A stretch of DNA of 64,000 nucleotides from Pseudomonas sp. 21 (lineage in GTDB: Bacteria > Pseudomonadota > Gammaproteobacteria > Pseudomonadales > Pseudomonadaceae): positions 20,136-84,135 of the forward strand of contig NZ_JYOA01000007.1 of the NCBI RefSeq assembly GCF_000955805.1, read 5' to 3'. Positions within the stretch are counted from its first letter, which is position 1; the number at the start of each line of letters is the position of its first letter. Under the pieces are notes generated by a model. The model saw only the letters and a list, made by a program, of their open reading frames with translations, was not told the origin of the DNA and ran no database searches. The translations under genes and the position numbers were made by a program. Positions 6,931 to 14,189 of this stretch are shown piece by piece.

Positions 6931-8955
6931 TCAGTATCCGATTGCCATCCATTCGAACCCAGCGACGCCCGGGGTCGCGTTATTCCCCACGCAGTAGAAC
7001 TGCCCTCCCGTCTTCGTATGTGTTCCCAAGCCCACATAGACTTGCAAGGCGGGGGAAACCCAGCGTCCGGCAGCTGTCGCTACGAATACGGCATTGGGAA
7101 ACTCTGTAGGCCAGACAACATCACAAATACCGCTAGCTGCAGATATGTTGGCTCCCCACTGAATCAGAAGACCGCTGGGCAGGCGCTGGTAACCTGACTC
7201 CTGTGGTCTAAGAGCTCCTGCACCTCCGACGGCGTAGTAAACGGACGAGCCGGAGTGGACAATTTCCATCGCGTCATATCCCCTCAGGATCACCGACGAG
7301 ACGCTGCTACCTGCCGTGAAATTACCCAACCCCAGAATCGCACCACCGCTGACTACCGTGACGGAATTGCCAGAGATGTCAGTGCGCTGGATCTTGAACA
7401 CAGCACCCACCGGCAGCCCGCTCGGCAGGGTCAGCGTGACGTTTCCGCTTGCCGCATTTACCAGTATGAGACGTCCGACATCACTGGCAGGAATGTTTGT
7501 ACTGGCCGCATAAGCGGAAGTTCCATTAAGACTGCCAAGGGCCTTCTGGACGAAGGCAGTAGTTGCCAGAGACGTATCATTGTCGAATTGCTGTGCAGTC
7601 GGAGCCGAGGGATTTCCGGAGAAGTTCGGAGAGGCCAATGGCGCCAACGTCGATATTGCCGTTTGTACGAATGCAGTAGTGGCTAGCTGCTGGGTATTCG
7701 TTCCCCCCGCCGCGGTTGGGGCAGTTGGAACACCTAGGAGAGGTGTATTCACATAGTCAAACTCTGGCGAATACACATCGACAGAATTGCAAACCAGCAT
7801 CCGCTGTCGCCCCTGCGTCACAGTTACTCCTGTGCCAGCTGACGTCTTTAGCGTCAGACTGAAGGCGCCACTAGTACGGTTATGGACTACCCATTGTTGG
7901 TAGCCATTCGGCACGACCACATTGATGTTTGCAGTAAGCGCTCCGGTAAAGACCAGCATGCCGTAACCGACCTCATCCGAGGTCAGCGTGACATCGCTGC
8001 CTCCGGCAACCGACTTGACGAGCTGACCGGATACCAGGTTGCGCACGTAGGTGGTGGTGGCCAGGCGAGACGACAGATCGCCTTGAGCAGGGCTTGGAGC
8101 GGTCGGCGTGCCAGAAAACGCCGGCGAAGCCAGCTTCGCCAAGCCATTGGTAATGTTCTGGAACGTCAGCGCCGTGGCGCCCAGGACAATCGCGCCATCG
8201 GTCACCAACTGCCAGACGCTGTCCGCCTGAGCCGCACCGCTCTCCACGGTAACGGTCAGCCCCGGCGTCACCTCGCTGTTCTCATCGGCATCCGTCGCAC
8301 GCCTCCAGGGGCCGGAGGCAACGAGGTACAAGCCGTTGTCCACGGCATTGCTCTGATTCTTCACCAGCACCCGGTCGCCGACTGCCAGCGCGATGCCATC
8401 CAGGGTCTGCAGGCCACTCAGGGTAATGCTCGCGGTAGTCGCCGCGCGCACTGACTGCTTGTAGTCCAGCCGATTCAGCGCCGTGACGATGGAGTTATCC
8501 ACGTACTCCCGCGTCGCCAGCACCACACTCGGGTCGATCTTCAGCTCCACCGAAGCAGCATTGCTGACGATCAGCACGATGCGTACGGTCTGGGTCCGGC
8601 CGCTGCCTTCGGCCAGTTGCGGTTTGTAGGACGGCGCGCAGTTGGCGTAGGCGATCAGCGCGCCGGCTTCGTCGTACAGGCCCATCTCGCGGATCCACCA
8701 GCCACCCACGTCTTCGGGGATGACCTGTTCGGCGATGATCTGCGCGCTGTTCGCCGGGTCCACGCTCAGGCGGTTCAGCGGCGCACGGCGGACTTCGTTG
8801 ACCAGCTGCGTGCGGCTGGCGTCGGGGGTCGGCACGTTGCCGCCGCCGTCGCCCACGGCAAGCTGGGTGATTTTCAGGGTGGTGCCCAGCGCGGTGGCAT
8901 TCGCCAGCTTGCCGGCACCGATCGTGGTGAGAAGTGCGTAGTAGGTTACTGCCAT
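6931..8955 (-). CDS. Tail fibre protein (receptor binding)
   Basis: A 674-residue fibre. Residues 1-150 are the P2-type tail-collar/fibre base domain (MAVTYYALLTTIGAGKLANA; LVNEVRRAPLN). A linker with internal repeats follows, of the type SFSGTPTAPSPAQGD…LATTTYVRNLV, with further copies ending LATTAFVQTAI and LATTAFVQKAL. The tip ends GFEWMAIGY, like gp53-type fibre C-termini. The C-terminal half recognises the target surface, usually LPS, and fixes the killing spectrum. No fibre-assembly chaperone gene follows, unlike PA0621 in PAO1. Sampled lines of the distal half are 48-55% GC, against about 70% near the N-terminus, so the tip was probably exchanged. Its start overlaps gpI. Confidence 0.92.
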   Translation of the reverse strand: MAVTYYALLTTIGAGKLANATALGTTLKITQLAVGDGGGNVPTPDASRTQLVNEVRRAPLNRLSVDPANSAQIIAEQVIPEDVGGWWIREMGLYDEAGALIAYANCAPSYKPQLAEGSGRTQTVRIVLIVSNAASVELKIDPSVVLATREYVDNSIVTALNRLDYKQSVRAATTASITLSGLQTLDGIALAVGDRVLVKNQSNAVDNGLYLVASGPWRRATDADENSEVTPGLTVTVESGAAQADSVWQLVTDGAIVLGATALTFQNITNGLAKLASPAFSGTPTAPSPAQGDLSSRLATTTYVRNLVSGQLVKSVAGGSDVTLTSDEVGYGMLVFTGALTANINVVVPNGYQQWVVHNRTSGAFSLTLKTSAGTGVTVTQGRQRMLVCNSVDVYSPEFDYVNTPLLGVPTAPTAAGGTNTQQLATTAFVQTAISTLAPLASPNFSGNPSAPTAQQFDNDTSLATTAFVQKALGSLNGTSAYAASTNIPASDVGRLILVNAASGNVTLTLPSGLPVGAVFKIQRTDISGNSVTVVSGGAILGLGNFTAGSSVSSVILRGYDAMEIVHSGSSVYYAVGGAGALRPQESGYQRLPSGLLIQWGANISAASGICDVVWPTEFPNAVFVATAAGRWVSPALQVYVGLGTHTKTGGQFYCVGNNATPGVAGFEWMAIGY

Positions 8956-9560
8956 GGGTAGACACTCAAGCTATCGATGGTGTGCTCCCGGCCCGGCAAG
9001 CCGTGGGTGCCGATCGCTTCGATGACATCCGGGAGGTAGGGGTAGACGGTGACGATGTCGCCGTCGTATTGCCCGGAGCCGACGGTGATCCGCCCCTGGG
9101 ATTCCAGGCTGATATCCAGCCCGATGAGGTGCCGCGTGAGCGGCTTGGCGTCCTCGATCAGACGCTCCACCTCCTGGTACATTTCCTCGCTGATCCCGCT
9201 GTCGAGTACGCCGATGCGCAGGCGGAAGGTGCCCGGCGCGCCCATGGGCGAGCCCTGCCACCACTCGATGATCTCGATCAGGTAGCCCAGCGGCTCGATC
9301 ACCCGCCGCAGCGCGGCGATGGTTCCCTTGTGCTGGTGGATGCGGAACGCAGCGGCCACTGCCTTGCGCTTCACCACCTCGCTCCAGGCCGGGTCCCAGC
9401 GGTCCACCGACCAGGCCCAGGCCAGATAGGGCAGCAGAGAAACAGGACAGCGTTGCGGATCCATCAGCTCGCGCAGGGGCACCGGCAGGTCGCCGACCTG
9501 TACATCCGCCAGTACCCGCTCCAGCGGCGTCGAGTTGATCGGCAGCAGGCGGCTACTCAT
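8946..9560 (-). CDS. Baseplate wedge protein, gpI-like
   Basis: A 204-residue P2 gpI family protein. LAWAWSVDRWDPAW and KRKAVAAAFRIHQHKGTIAALRRVIEPLG are family hallmarks. It links the baseplate wedge to the tail fibre, whose gene follows directly with a 10-base overlap. The start MSSRLLPINSTPLERVLAD lies inside the last bases of gpJ; the upstream extension of the frame is a shadow of gpJ. It corresponds to PA0619. Confidence 0.93.
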   Translation of the reverse strand: MSSRLLPINSTPLERVLADVQVGDLPVPLRELMDPQRCPVSLLPYLAWAWSVDRWDPAWSEVVKRKAVAAAFRIHQHKGTIAALRRVIEPLGYLIEIIEWWQGSPMGAPGTFRLRIGVLDSGISEEMYQEVERLIEDAKPLTRHLIGLDISLESQGRITVGSGQYDGDIVTVYPYLPDVIEAIGTHGLPGREHTIDSLSVYPWQ

Positions 9561-10443
9561 CGGAGCCACCCACGCGGATCTGGTAGCCGCTGCAGTACGC
9601 CGCCTGGGTCGAGTCGAGCACCACGTCGGCAGCCGGCTTGGCCAGCTCGACACGCTGCACGCCTTCCACATGCAGCGCGGCGAACAGCGCGCTGCGACGG
9701 ATGTCGCGGCCGATGCGGCGCTGGGTGGCGATGTAGGTCTGCAGCGAAGCCTCGGCGGCCTGCTGGATCAGCTCGGCCTCCGGGCCCGGATAGATGTAGA
9801 GCAGCGCATCGACCTGATAGGGCACGATGGCGGCAGACTGCACCGTGAGGCGGTCGCCCACCGGGCGCACATCTTCGTCGTTCAGCGCCTCGCGCACGGC
9901 ATCCAGCAGGTCGGCCGACGCCGCACCATTGCCCTCGGAAGACAGCACGCTGACCAGCGCCTCGCACGGCTGCGGGCTGATCGCCGAAACGTCGGCGATA
10001 CGACCATCGGCGCCGAGCGCGAAGGCCACGTAGGCATTGCGCGGCCCGGCCACGGACAGCTGGTCGAAGGCCAGCTGGGTGCGGTTGCGCAGGGAGTCGT
10101 CTCCCTCCAGCACGGCGGGCGTCGGTGGCGAGGTCGTGGCATCCGCTTCCTGGATCACCAGGCGCTTGACGTTGTAGCCGGCGGCCAGTTGGTCGAGGTC
10201 GCCCTGGGTCGCATAACCGAGCATCACCGCACGGGCAGCGTCGTTGATCCGGGCGCGCAGCAGCAGCTCGCGATAGGCCGCCAGCTCGAGCAGCTTGACC
10301 ACCGGATCGGACTCCACCGCCGCTGTCCAGCCTTCGCCCATGGCACTACGGAAATCCGCCAGCAGCTCTTCGTAGAGCGTCTCGTAATCGAGGTTCTCGA
10401 CCACCTGCGGCGCCGGCAGCTGGGACAGGTCGATCAGGCTCAT
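9553..10443 (-). CDS. Baseplate wedge protein, gpJ-like
   Basis: A 296-residue P2 gpJ family protein (related to T4 gp6), the main wedge component. The start MSLIDLSQLPAPQVVENLDYETLYEE and the pattern LLELAAYRELLLRARIND are characteristic. It overlaps gpW by four bases (ATGA) and gpI by eight, indicating coupled translation of the wedge subunits. It corresponds to PA0618. Confidence 0.95.
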   Translation of the reverse strand: MSLIDLSQLPAPQVVENLDYETLYEELLADFRSAMGEGWTAAVESDPVVKLLELAAYRELLLRARINDAARAVMLGYATQGDLDQLAAGYNVKRLVIQEADATTSPPTPAVLEGDDSLRNRTQLAFDQLSVAGPRNAYVAFALGADGRIADVSAISPQPCEALVSVLSSEGNGAASADLLDAVREALNDEDVRPVGDRLTVQSAAIVPYQVDALLYIYPGPEAELIQQAAEASLQTYIATQRRIGRDIRRSALFAALHVEGVQRVELAKPAADVVLDSTQAAYCSGYQIRVGGSDE

Positions 10444-10766
10444 GCCGCCACCTCCAGTCCGATCTCGTCGCCCAGGTAGACGCCGCGCAGGCGCAGCGAA
10501 ACGCTGCCGGCGACCACCGCCACGACCTGCACCGAACTCAGCCGCAGACGGGGCTCCCAGCGGCCGATGGCACGGGCCACTTCCGCCTGTAGCGCGCCCT
10601 TCCAGCCTTCGGTGACGGGCAGGTCGACCATGCGCCGCAGGCGGCTACCGTACTCCGGGCGCATGCGCCGGCTGCCCAGCGGGGTGGCAAGAATGTCCTC
10701 GATGGATTGCTTCAGGTGCGCCAGCGCGCCCAGCGGCTGGCCGTTGCGTCGATCCATGCCGATCAT
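10440..10766 (-). CDS. Baseplate protein, gpW/gp25-like
   Basis: A 108-residue lysozyme-like baseplate protein of the gp25/gpW family, which links wedge and sheath and starts sheath assembly. Family features seen are SIEDILATPLGSRRMRPEYGSRL and the EPR-type motif near the C-terminal half (RWEPRLRLSSV). Its ATG overlaps the stop of a 16-codon upstream frame. It corresponds to PA0617. Confidence 0.94.
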   Translation of the reverse strand: MIGMDRRNGQPLGALAHLKQSIEDILATPLGSRRMRPEYGSRLRRMVDLPVTEGWKGALQAEVARAIGRWEPRLRLSSVQVVAVVAGSVSLRLRGVYLGDEIGLEVAA

Positions 10767-10813
10767 GGCCGCGCCCTCCGTCGCTCAGGGTGCGCACGGG
10801 AAAAGTTGCCCAT
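10763..10813 (-). CDS. Candidate 16-residue leader peptide before gpW
   Basis: A short frame MGNFSRAHPERRRARP with GGAG seven bases before its ATG. Its TGA overlaps the gpW ATG as ATGA. gpW has only an AGGG-type site inside this frame, so translation of the leader could feed ribosomes onto gpW. There is no recognisable domain. The evidence is ribosome-site quality and stop/start overlap only. Confidence 0.35.
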   Translation of the reverse strand: MGNFSRAHPERRRARP

Positions 10814-10835
10814 GGCAGGTCTCCAGAAATGCAGA

Positions 10836-10854
10836 GGCCCGCACGTGGCGGGCC
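10836..10854 (-). other. Hairpin between gpV and gpW
   Basis: A perfect 7-bp inverted repeat GGCCCGC/GCGGGCC with a 5-nt loop lies about 20 bases after the gpV stop. The minus-strand tail is TCTGCATTTC, a poor U-tract, so it is more likely a processing or stability element than a terminator. Confidence 0.4.
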
Positions 10855-10876
10855 CGGGTTGGAAGTCGATGCGACT

Positions 10877-11440
10877 TCAATGGGTGTGGTGGTTGCTGTT
10901 GCCGGCGGTGTCCAGGATCGAGCCGGTGCTGCTGATGTTGCCGTTCACCGTCAGCGCGCCCTTGATGGTCACCGGCCCGGTCAGCAGGATGCTGGCGGCA
11001 GTCACGCTCACCGCTCCGGGATCGATCACCACCTGGGTGCCGCCGACCTTTACCGTGGCGGTGCCGGCGGGCAGTTGCAGGTCATAGCGATGCGCCTGCC
11101 AGTCGTAGCTGAGCACTGCGCCATCGGGAAAATGCCAGCTCTCCACTTCGCCTCGATTGTTCGGCGCCGACGAGGCAGCGCCGAACAGCCCCGGCACGAA
11201 GGTGCCCATCGCGGCCATGCCGGACGGGCTGAGCAGTACGCCCTGCTCGCCCAGGCTCGGCGCGCGCCAGTGCCGTGCGGCGCCTGCGGCCTGGGCATGC
11301 CAGCGCACCCAGGCGCTGGTCCATTCGCCGGAGCGCACGCGCACCCGCGCCGCCGCCAGGTCCACGGCCACCACTTCGCAGGGCATGACCAGCGCGGCCA
11401 GCATGCGGTCGTGCTCGGCACTCACGTAGTCCTGGTTCAT
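10877..11440 (-). CDS. Baseplate spike protein, gpV-like
   Basis: A 187-residue central spike of the P2 gpV family, with an OB-fold N-terminal half and a beta-helix C-terminal half showing strand repeats ([33 protein letters not shown]). The end, GNSNHHTH, supplies the histidines that bind iron near the spike tip in this family. It is the membrane-piercing tip of the particle. It overlaps the upstream gene by four bases. It corresponds to PA0616. Confidence 0.94.
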   Translation of the reverse strand: MNQDYVSAEHDRMLAALVMPCEVVAVDLAAARVRVRSGEWTSAWVRWHAQAAGAARHWRAPSLGEQGVLLSPSGMAAMGTFVPGLFGAASSAPNNRGEVESWHFPDGAVLSYDWQAHRYDLQLPAGTATVKVGGTQVVIDPGAVSVTAASILLTGPVTIKGALTVNGNISSTGSILDTAGNSNHHTH

Positions 11441-11967
11441 TGCAGGGCTCCCGGATCGAAGTAGTCGTCCTCATGGCCGGGGCCGGTTTCGGGGTCGAAG
11501 CCCAGCATGAGACTGCCCGGCGGCTGGTCCTCCCACGGCCACTCGGTCTCGCCCAGCAATACGGGCTGCTGCCACTCCACCCGCCACACGCGGCAGGCTG
11601 CGAGCGCCGGGTTGTCGAGCTCAGGCTGTGCCTGGATGAAGCTCACCGGTTCCAGCTCCAGACCCCAGTTCTGTGCACGCAGCAGTACCGCCAGCGCCGC
11701 GACAGTGCGCAGCGCCAGCTCCTCGGCTTCGGCATCGTCGCGCGCCACCAGCAGGCGTGCCTGCAGGCGGCAGAGCAGTGCCGTCTGGCCATTGCCGGGA
11801 TCCCGGCCCGGCAGCATCCCGGCGTACTCCAGCACCAGCGCAGGGAGTGTCGCCGGGACCTGCTTCAGCGGGCCGCGCAGGTAAGCGCCGATCTCGCTCA
11901 GTCGTGCGCTCAGCGTCTGCTCGACCGCATCGAGCAACAGCGCCAGGGTCAAAGGTTGTTCGGACAT
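11437..11967 (-). CDS. Conserved tailocin protein of unknown function (PA0615-like position)
   Basis: A 176-residue acidic protein (start [20 protein letters not shown]). The mostly alpha/beta pattern, with an acidic C-terminus (HEDDYFDPG), and its place directly before the spike gene resemble phage tail completion or terminator proteins, but I cannot name a family. The start was set at the ATG preceded by GAGGAG; seven further upstream codons are open. It overlaps the spike gene by four bases and is presumably structural or assembly-related. Confidence 0.75.
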   Translation of the reverse strand: MSEQPLTLALLLDAVEQTLSARLSEIGAYLRGPLKQVPATLPALVLEYAGMLPGRDPGNGQTALLCRLQARLLVARDDAEAEELALRTVAALAVLLRAQNWGLELEPVSFIQAQPELDNPALAACRVWRVEWQQPVLLGETEWPWEDQPPGSLMLGFDPETGPGHEDDYFDPGALQ

Positions 11968-11984
11968 GTCGTCTCCTCGCTGCT

Positions 11985-12329
11985 TCACTCTTGTCCGCGC
12001 TCGCTCGGCGGCAACTCGCAGACACCCAGGCGTTTAGCCGCCCAGCGTTCATAAAGGCCGACGGCGATCTCCGCGCCGGCCGCCGCAGTCAAGCTGCCGA
12101 TGGCCGCCGCCAGGGTCAGCGAGGCGCCGCAGGCCATGGCCAGGAACATCACCGCCATGCCGCAGACGATGGAGGCGCCAGAGCGCAATGCCAGCCGCCG
12201 CAGCAACCGCCAGCCGCCCAGGCCCGCCTTGTCGGCGCGCCACATTTCACCGCTGATGCCGCCCGCGACCGCGAGCAGGATCAGCCCCCACAAAGGCACG
12301 TCGGCCAGGGTCTGAGGTTCGTTGCCCAT
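11985..12329 (-). CDS. Holin
   Basis: A 114-residue small membrane protein with three likely hydrophobic segments: VPLWGLILLAVAGGISG (about 11-27), SIVCGMAVMFLAMACGASLTLA (about 52-74) and a third (AAIGSLTAAAGAEIAVGLY, about 75-93). The ends are charged, and the C-terminus PPSERGQE is cytoplasmic-like. It resembles phage phage_holin/PA0614 proteins, which time lysis. It is the first gene of the late operon. The start MGNEPQ follows AAGGTGAG; the longer frame upstream lacks such a site. Confidence 0.85.
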   Translation of the reverse strand: MGNEPQTLADVPLWGLILLAVAGGISGEMWRADKAGLGGWRLLRRLALRSGASIVCGMAVMFLAMACGASLTLAAAIGSLTAAAGAEIAVGLYERWAAKRLGVCELPPSERGQE

Positions 12330-12454
12330 TGGCTCACCTTGGATAAAGACGCCCGCGAACGGGCGAAACCGGCGGCTATCAGCCAACCGGGGATGACTGC
12401 CGGCGTGCTCGCCGGCCATCCGCCGCAACCGGCGGATCAGAAAACGCGGGCATG
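12330..12454 (-). other. Holin 5' leader with three hairpins
   Basis: This non-coding stretch on the minus strand contains three GC-rich stem-loops: ATCCGCC/GGCGGAT, GCCGGCG/CGCCGGC, and CGCCCG with CGGGCG followed by TCTTTAT. No ATTG-type activator repeat or convincing promoter was found in it. The late promoter therefore seems to lie further upstream, beyond the terminator at 12455-12483. Confidence 0.45.
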
Positions 12455-12483
12455 AAAAAGCCCGGCTCAGTGGCCGGGCTTTT
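12455..12483 (-). terminator. Strong terminator between late promoter and holin
   Basis: Stem AAAAGCCCGGC/GCCGGGCTTTT with a 6-nt loop; the minus strand ends in TTTTT. It could end the acetyltransferase transcript. It also lies about 45 nt downstream of the predicted late promoter start, so late transcription must pass it. Confidence 0.8.
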
Positions 12484-12534
12484 CGGGGTTTCGCGTTGTG
12501 CTCCCTGGGGACGCACCTTTACAAGAATGACTAC

Positions 12535-12630
12535 TTTTTACCCCCCGATTCCCGCCGGAACAAGGGTTCTCGGGGAATGCGCTGCAATATGCTGGTGACA
12601 CACCGCAATGCGCTATCGAAACACAGAAAT
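12535..12630 (-). promoter_or_regulatory. Late tailocin promoter with three P-box-like repeats
   Basis: On the minus strand three repeats begin at 12630 (ATTTCTGTGT), 12609 (ATTGCGGTGT) and 12588 (ATTGCAGCGC), exactly 21 bp apart. The middle copy fits the PrtN P-box pattern ATTGnn(n)GT; the outer two differ by one base. They are followed by TTGTTC, a 17-bp spacer and TAAAAA, a weak promoter consistent with activator dependence. PrtN binding here is inferred from known R-pyocin control. Confidence 0.65.
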
Positions 12631-12645
12631 CCAGGATCGGAAATT

Positions 12646-13119
12646 TCAGAGCCCCTTGCTCATCAACACGGTGGTGAAGCCGCTGTGCCATTCCTCGTCC
12701 GGGTAGAAATCGACCTCCGCATAACCGTGCGCTCCGTAAAAGGCCCGCGCCTGCTGGTTGAAGGTGTCGGTCTCCAGGCGAATGCGCACATGGCCCGCGC
12801 TGGCGATGGCGGTTTCGGCGTGGCGCAACAGCGCCGCACCAATTCCCCGGCGTTGGTGGCGAGGAGAAACATGCAGGGCGTCGATGAAGTCATCGCGCCA
12901 GTCGAGCAGGCCGACGACCTCGCCGTCGATGCAGGCCACGTCGAAATGCGCCAGGCGCTCACGCACATAGGCAGGGGTATGCGCGGATGACTCGAAGCGC
13001 GCGATAGCTTCGGCGCTCAGCTCGGGCTTCCAGGTGGCTTCGTAGGTTTCACCGAGGATGCGCAGGACGGCATCGGTGTCGGCGGGTTCGGCGCGGCGAA
13101 TCAGGATAGGTGTCGTCAT
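12646..13119 (-). CDS. GNAT-family N-acetyltransferase (cargo gene)
   Basis: A 157-residue acetyltransferase. The acetyl-CoA motif is SPRHQRRGIGAALLRHAE near residues 85-102 and the C-terminal motif is NQQARAFYGAHGYAEV. The start MTTPILIRRAEP is the family's usual first strand. The substrate cannot be told. It sits between the Q-like gene and the late promoter, a position where PAO1 has no such gene in the cluster, so it is a likely accessory insertion. A terminator-like hairpin upstream separates it from the ptrB operon, and the one at 12455-12483 may end its transcript. Confidence 0.88.
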   Translation of the reverse strand: MTTPILIRRAEPADTDAVLRILGETYEATWKPELSAEAIARFESSAHTPAYVRERLAHFDVACIDGEVVGLLDWRDDFIDALHVSPRHQRRGIGAALLRHAETAIASAGHVRIRLETDTFNQQARAFYGAHGYAEVDFYPDEEWHSGFTTVLMSKGL

Positions 13120-13158
13120 GGACTGCGAGCATAGCCCAGGAGCACCCGCGAAAAGCAC

Positions 13159-13183
13159 GAAGCCCGGCGCAGGGCCGGGCTTC
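13159..13183 (-). terminator. Hairpin after the ptrB-Q-like operon
   Basis: A 9-bp inverted repeat GAAGCCCGG/CCGGGCTTC is followed on the minus strand by GTGCTTTTC. The U-tract is imperfect, so termination is probable but not certain. It lies between the Q-like stop and the acetyltransferase start. Confidence 0.55.
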
Positions 13184-13202
13184 GGAGAAAGAAGGGAAAG
13201 GA

Positions 13203-13562
13203 TCAGGCGACGCGGCGCATCAGCCGCGACTGGATGCTCTGGTGCGCCACGTGCAGGCGCAGGTAGAAGGTATTGCGGCTGCAGCGGCAGTGCCGGTACT
13301 TCTGTGACGCTTCGCTGTCGCGGTTGAGGTAATGCTCCGTGACCACGTCCTTCTGCTCGTCGGGCAGGTGATTGATGATCAGGTCCAGTTCGGCAACACG
13401 GTCGAGGATTACCTTGCTGCCCCGCGTGCCGCGAATCATCTCGCCCTTGTTGGCCATCATCATCGCCAGCAGGTTGCCGCCGGCATAACCGCCGCCGGCG
13501 CTGCCCGGATTGTGCATCTCTTCGGCCCAGAGCTTGAGCATTTCATCGATGGGTTTGATCAC
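13203..13562 (-). CDS. Phage Q-like antitermination protein (PA0613 position)
   Basis: A 119-residue basic protein starting at GTG after GGGAG. The layout matches small lambdoid Q antiterminators (DLP12/82 type): an N-terminal WA-containing helix (EMLKLWAEEM), a middle DRVAELDLIINHLPDEQKDV, a conserved HY (TEHYLNRD, near residue 82), and a C-terminal helix-turn-helix-like half (ASQKYRHCRCSRNTFYLRLHVAHQSI) also resembling sigma region 4. Such proteins let polymerase pass terminators in phage late operons. It forms an operon with ptrB, 19 bases apart. The assignment rests on pattern recognition, not on a search. An alternative is a small DNA-binding regulator. Confidence 0.6.
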   Translation of the reverse strand: MIKPIDEMLKLWAEEMHNPGSAGGGYAGGNLLAMMMANKGEMIRGTRGSKVILDRVAELDLIINHLPDEQKDVVTEHYLNRDSEASQKYRHCRCSRNTFYLRLHVAHQSIQSRLMRRVA

Positions 13563-13581
13563 GGCGTTTCTCCCTGGCGGC

Positions 13582-13791
13582 TCAGTGCCGCCGCTCCAGT
13601 TCGTCCATTGCCTGGCAGTCGATGCAGCGGGTGCAGCCCGGCGCGGCCAGGCGGCGCGCCGAAGGGATGTCGTCGCCGCAATCCTCGCAAGACTCGGCGG
13701 AGCTGATGGCCGCCGGGGAGCGGCGGCTGTGCAGCATGTCCTCGATGCGCTCCAGCATCAGGTCATTGGCGTAGTCGGCGATGTCAGCCAT
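13582..13791 (-). CDS. ptrB: PtrB-like DksA/TraR zinc-finger protein
   Basis: A 69-residue protein with a C4 zinc finger of the DksA/TraR type (Cys35, Cys38, Cys56, Cys59) after a helical N-terminus (MADIADYANDLMLERIEDML). In P. aeruginosa, PtrB is repressed by PrtR and links DNA damage to suppression of type III secretion. Here it is the first full gene of the divergent operon next to prtR. The ATG follows GGAGGTGCGCC. A 22-codon upstream frame ends eight bases inside it. The symbol is given by family and position. Confidence 0.85.
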   Translation of the reverse strand: MADIADYANDLMLERIEDMLHSRRSPAAISSAESCEDCGDDIPSARRLAAPGCTRCIDCQAMDELERRH

Positions 13792-13852
13792 GGCGCACCT
13801 CCGCATCGGTGGGGGATTCGGGCTGCATTGCGTGGTTCGGGTGTCGGCTCAT
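13784..13852 (-). CDS. Candidate 22-residue upstream peptide overlapping ptrB
   Basis: A short frame beginning MSRHPNHAMQPESP. A full AGGAGG lies six bases before its ATG, a better ribosome site than that of many genes here. Its TGA lies eight bases inside ptrB, so its translation could be coupled to ptrB. No domain is recognised and it is hydrophilic. Evidence of translation is the ribosome site and overlap only. Confidence 0.45.
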   Translation of the reverse strand: MSRHPNHAMQPESPTDAEVRHG

Positions 13853-14189
13853 GAAGGTCCTCCTGGCGACGTGCCCTCCGTGGTCGCCGAGCCTTCGGCC
13901 GCCTGGGGTGGTCAGTCGCGATCTGTTCGTCGCGGACGCCGACTCATCGGACGGCATCCCTTGCCGGTACGCGGGCAGCGCCTTCCTGGCCCACCCGCAT
14001 CCTCCAGCCTGCTGCGCAGGCAACCCACGGCCTCCTTGCCATGGTGAGGGGGAAGCCGGTCGCCTCCCTTCAGCCAAACCGGTTCTGGTTTCTCCGGTGG
14101 GCTGCTGGCTTTTATGATTACAACTCTGGCTATATTTAGTCAACACCAAAGCTATTTACACGCTACAACCCAGGAGGTAGAGTGCTGCC
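13853..14189. other. Divergent regulatory region between ptrB and prtR
   Basis: A 337-bp non-coding stretch. The part towards ptrB is GC-rich with a perfect CCTGC/GCAGG palindrome near 14007-14021 and reads as a roughly 250-nt ptrB leader. The part towards prtR (14111-14165) is AT-rich and holds the overlapping promoters and operator motif. The prtR ATG at 14190 follows AGGAGG at about 14172. Confidence 0.55.
14115..14143 (-). promoter_or_regulatory. ptrB promoter overlapped by PrtR-operator-like motif
   Basis: On the minus strand TTGACT (14143-14138), a 17-bp spacer and TAATCA (14120-14115) form a candidate ptrB promoter. Its spacer is occupied by the plus-strand motif TACAACtcTgGCTATATTtA at 14119-14138, which recurs upstream of prtN. 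The motif also contains TATATT, a possible prtR -10. A partial copy, AAGCTATTTACA, follows at 14149-14160. PrtR binding here would switch off ptrB and autoregulate prtR. Confidence 0.6.

Noticed and set aside
6931..8955. CRISPR-like repeats in the fibre gene
   Set aside because: The repeats are degenerate protein modules in frame (LATTxFVQ type), not identical DNA repeats with regular spacers.
13784..14149. 121-codon frame upstream of ptrB as a full protein
   Set aside because: Only the last 22 codons have a ribosome site; the rest runs through the promoter/operator region.
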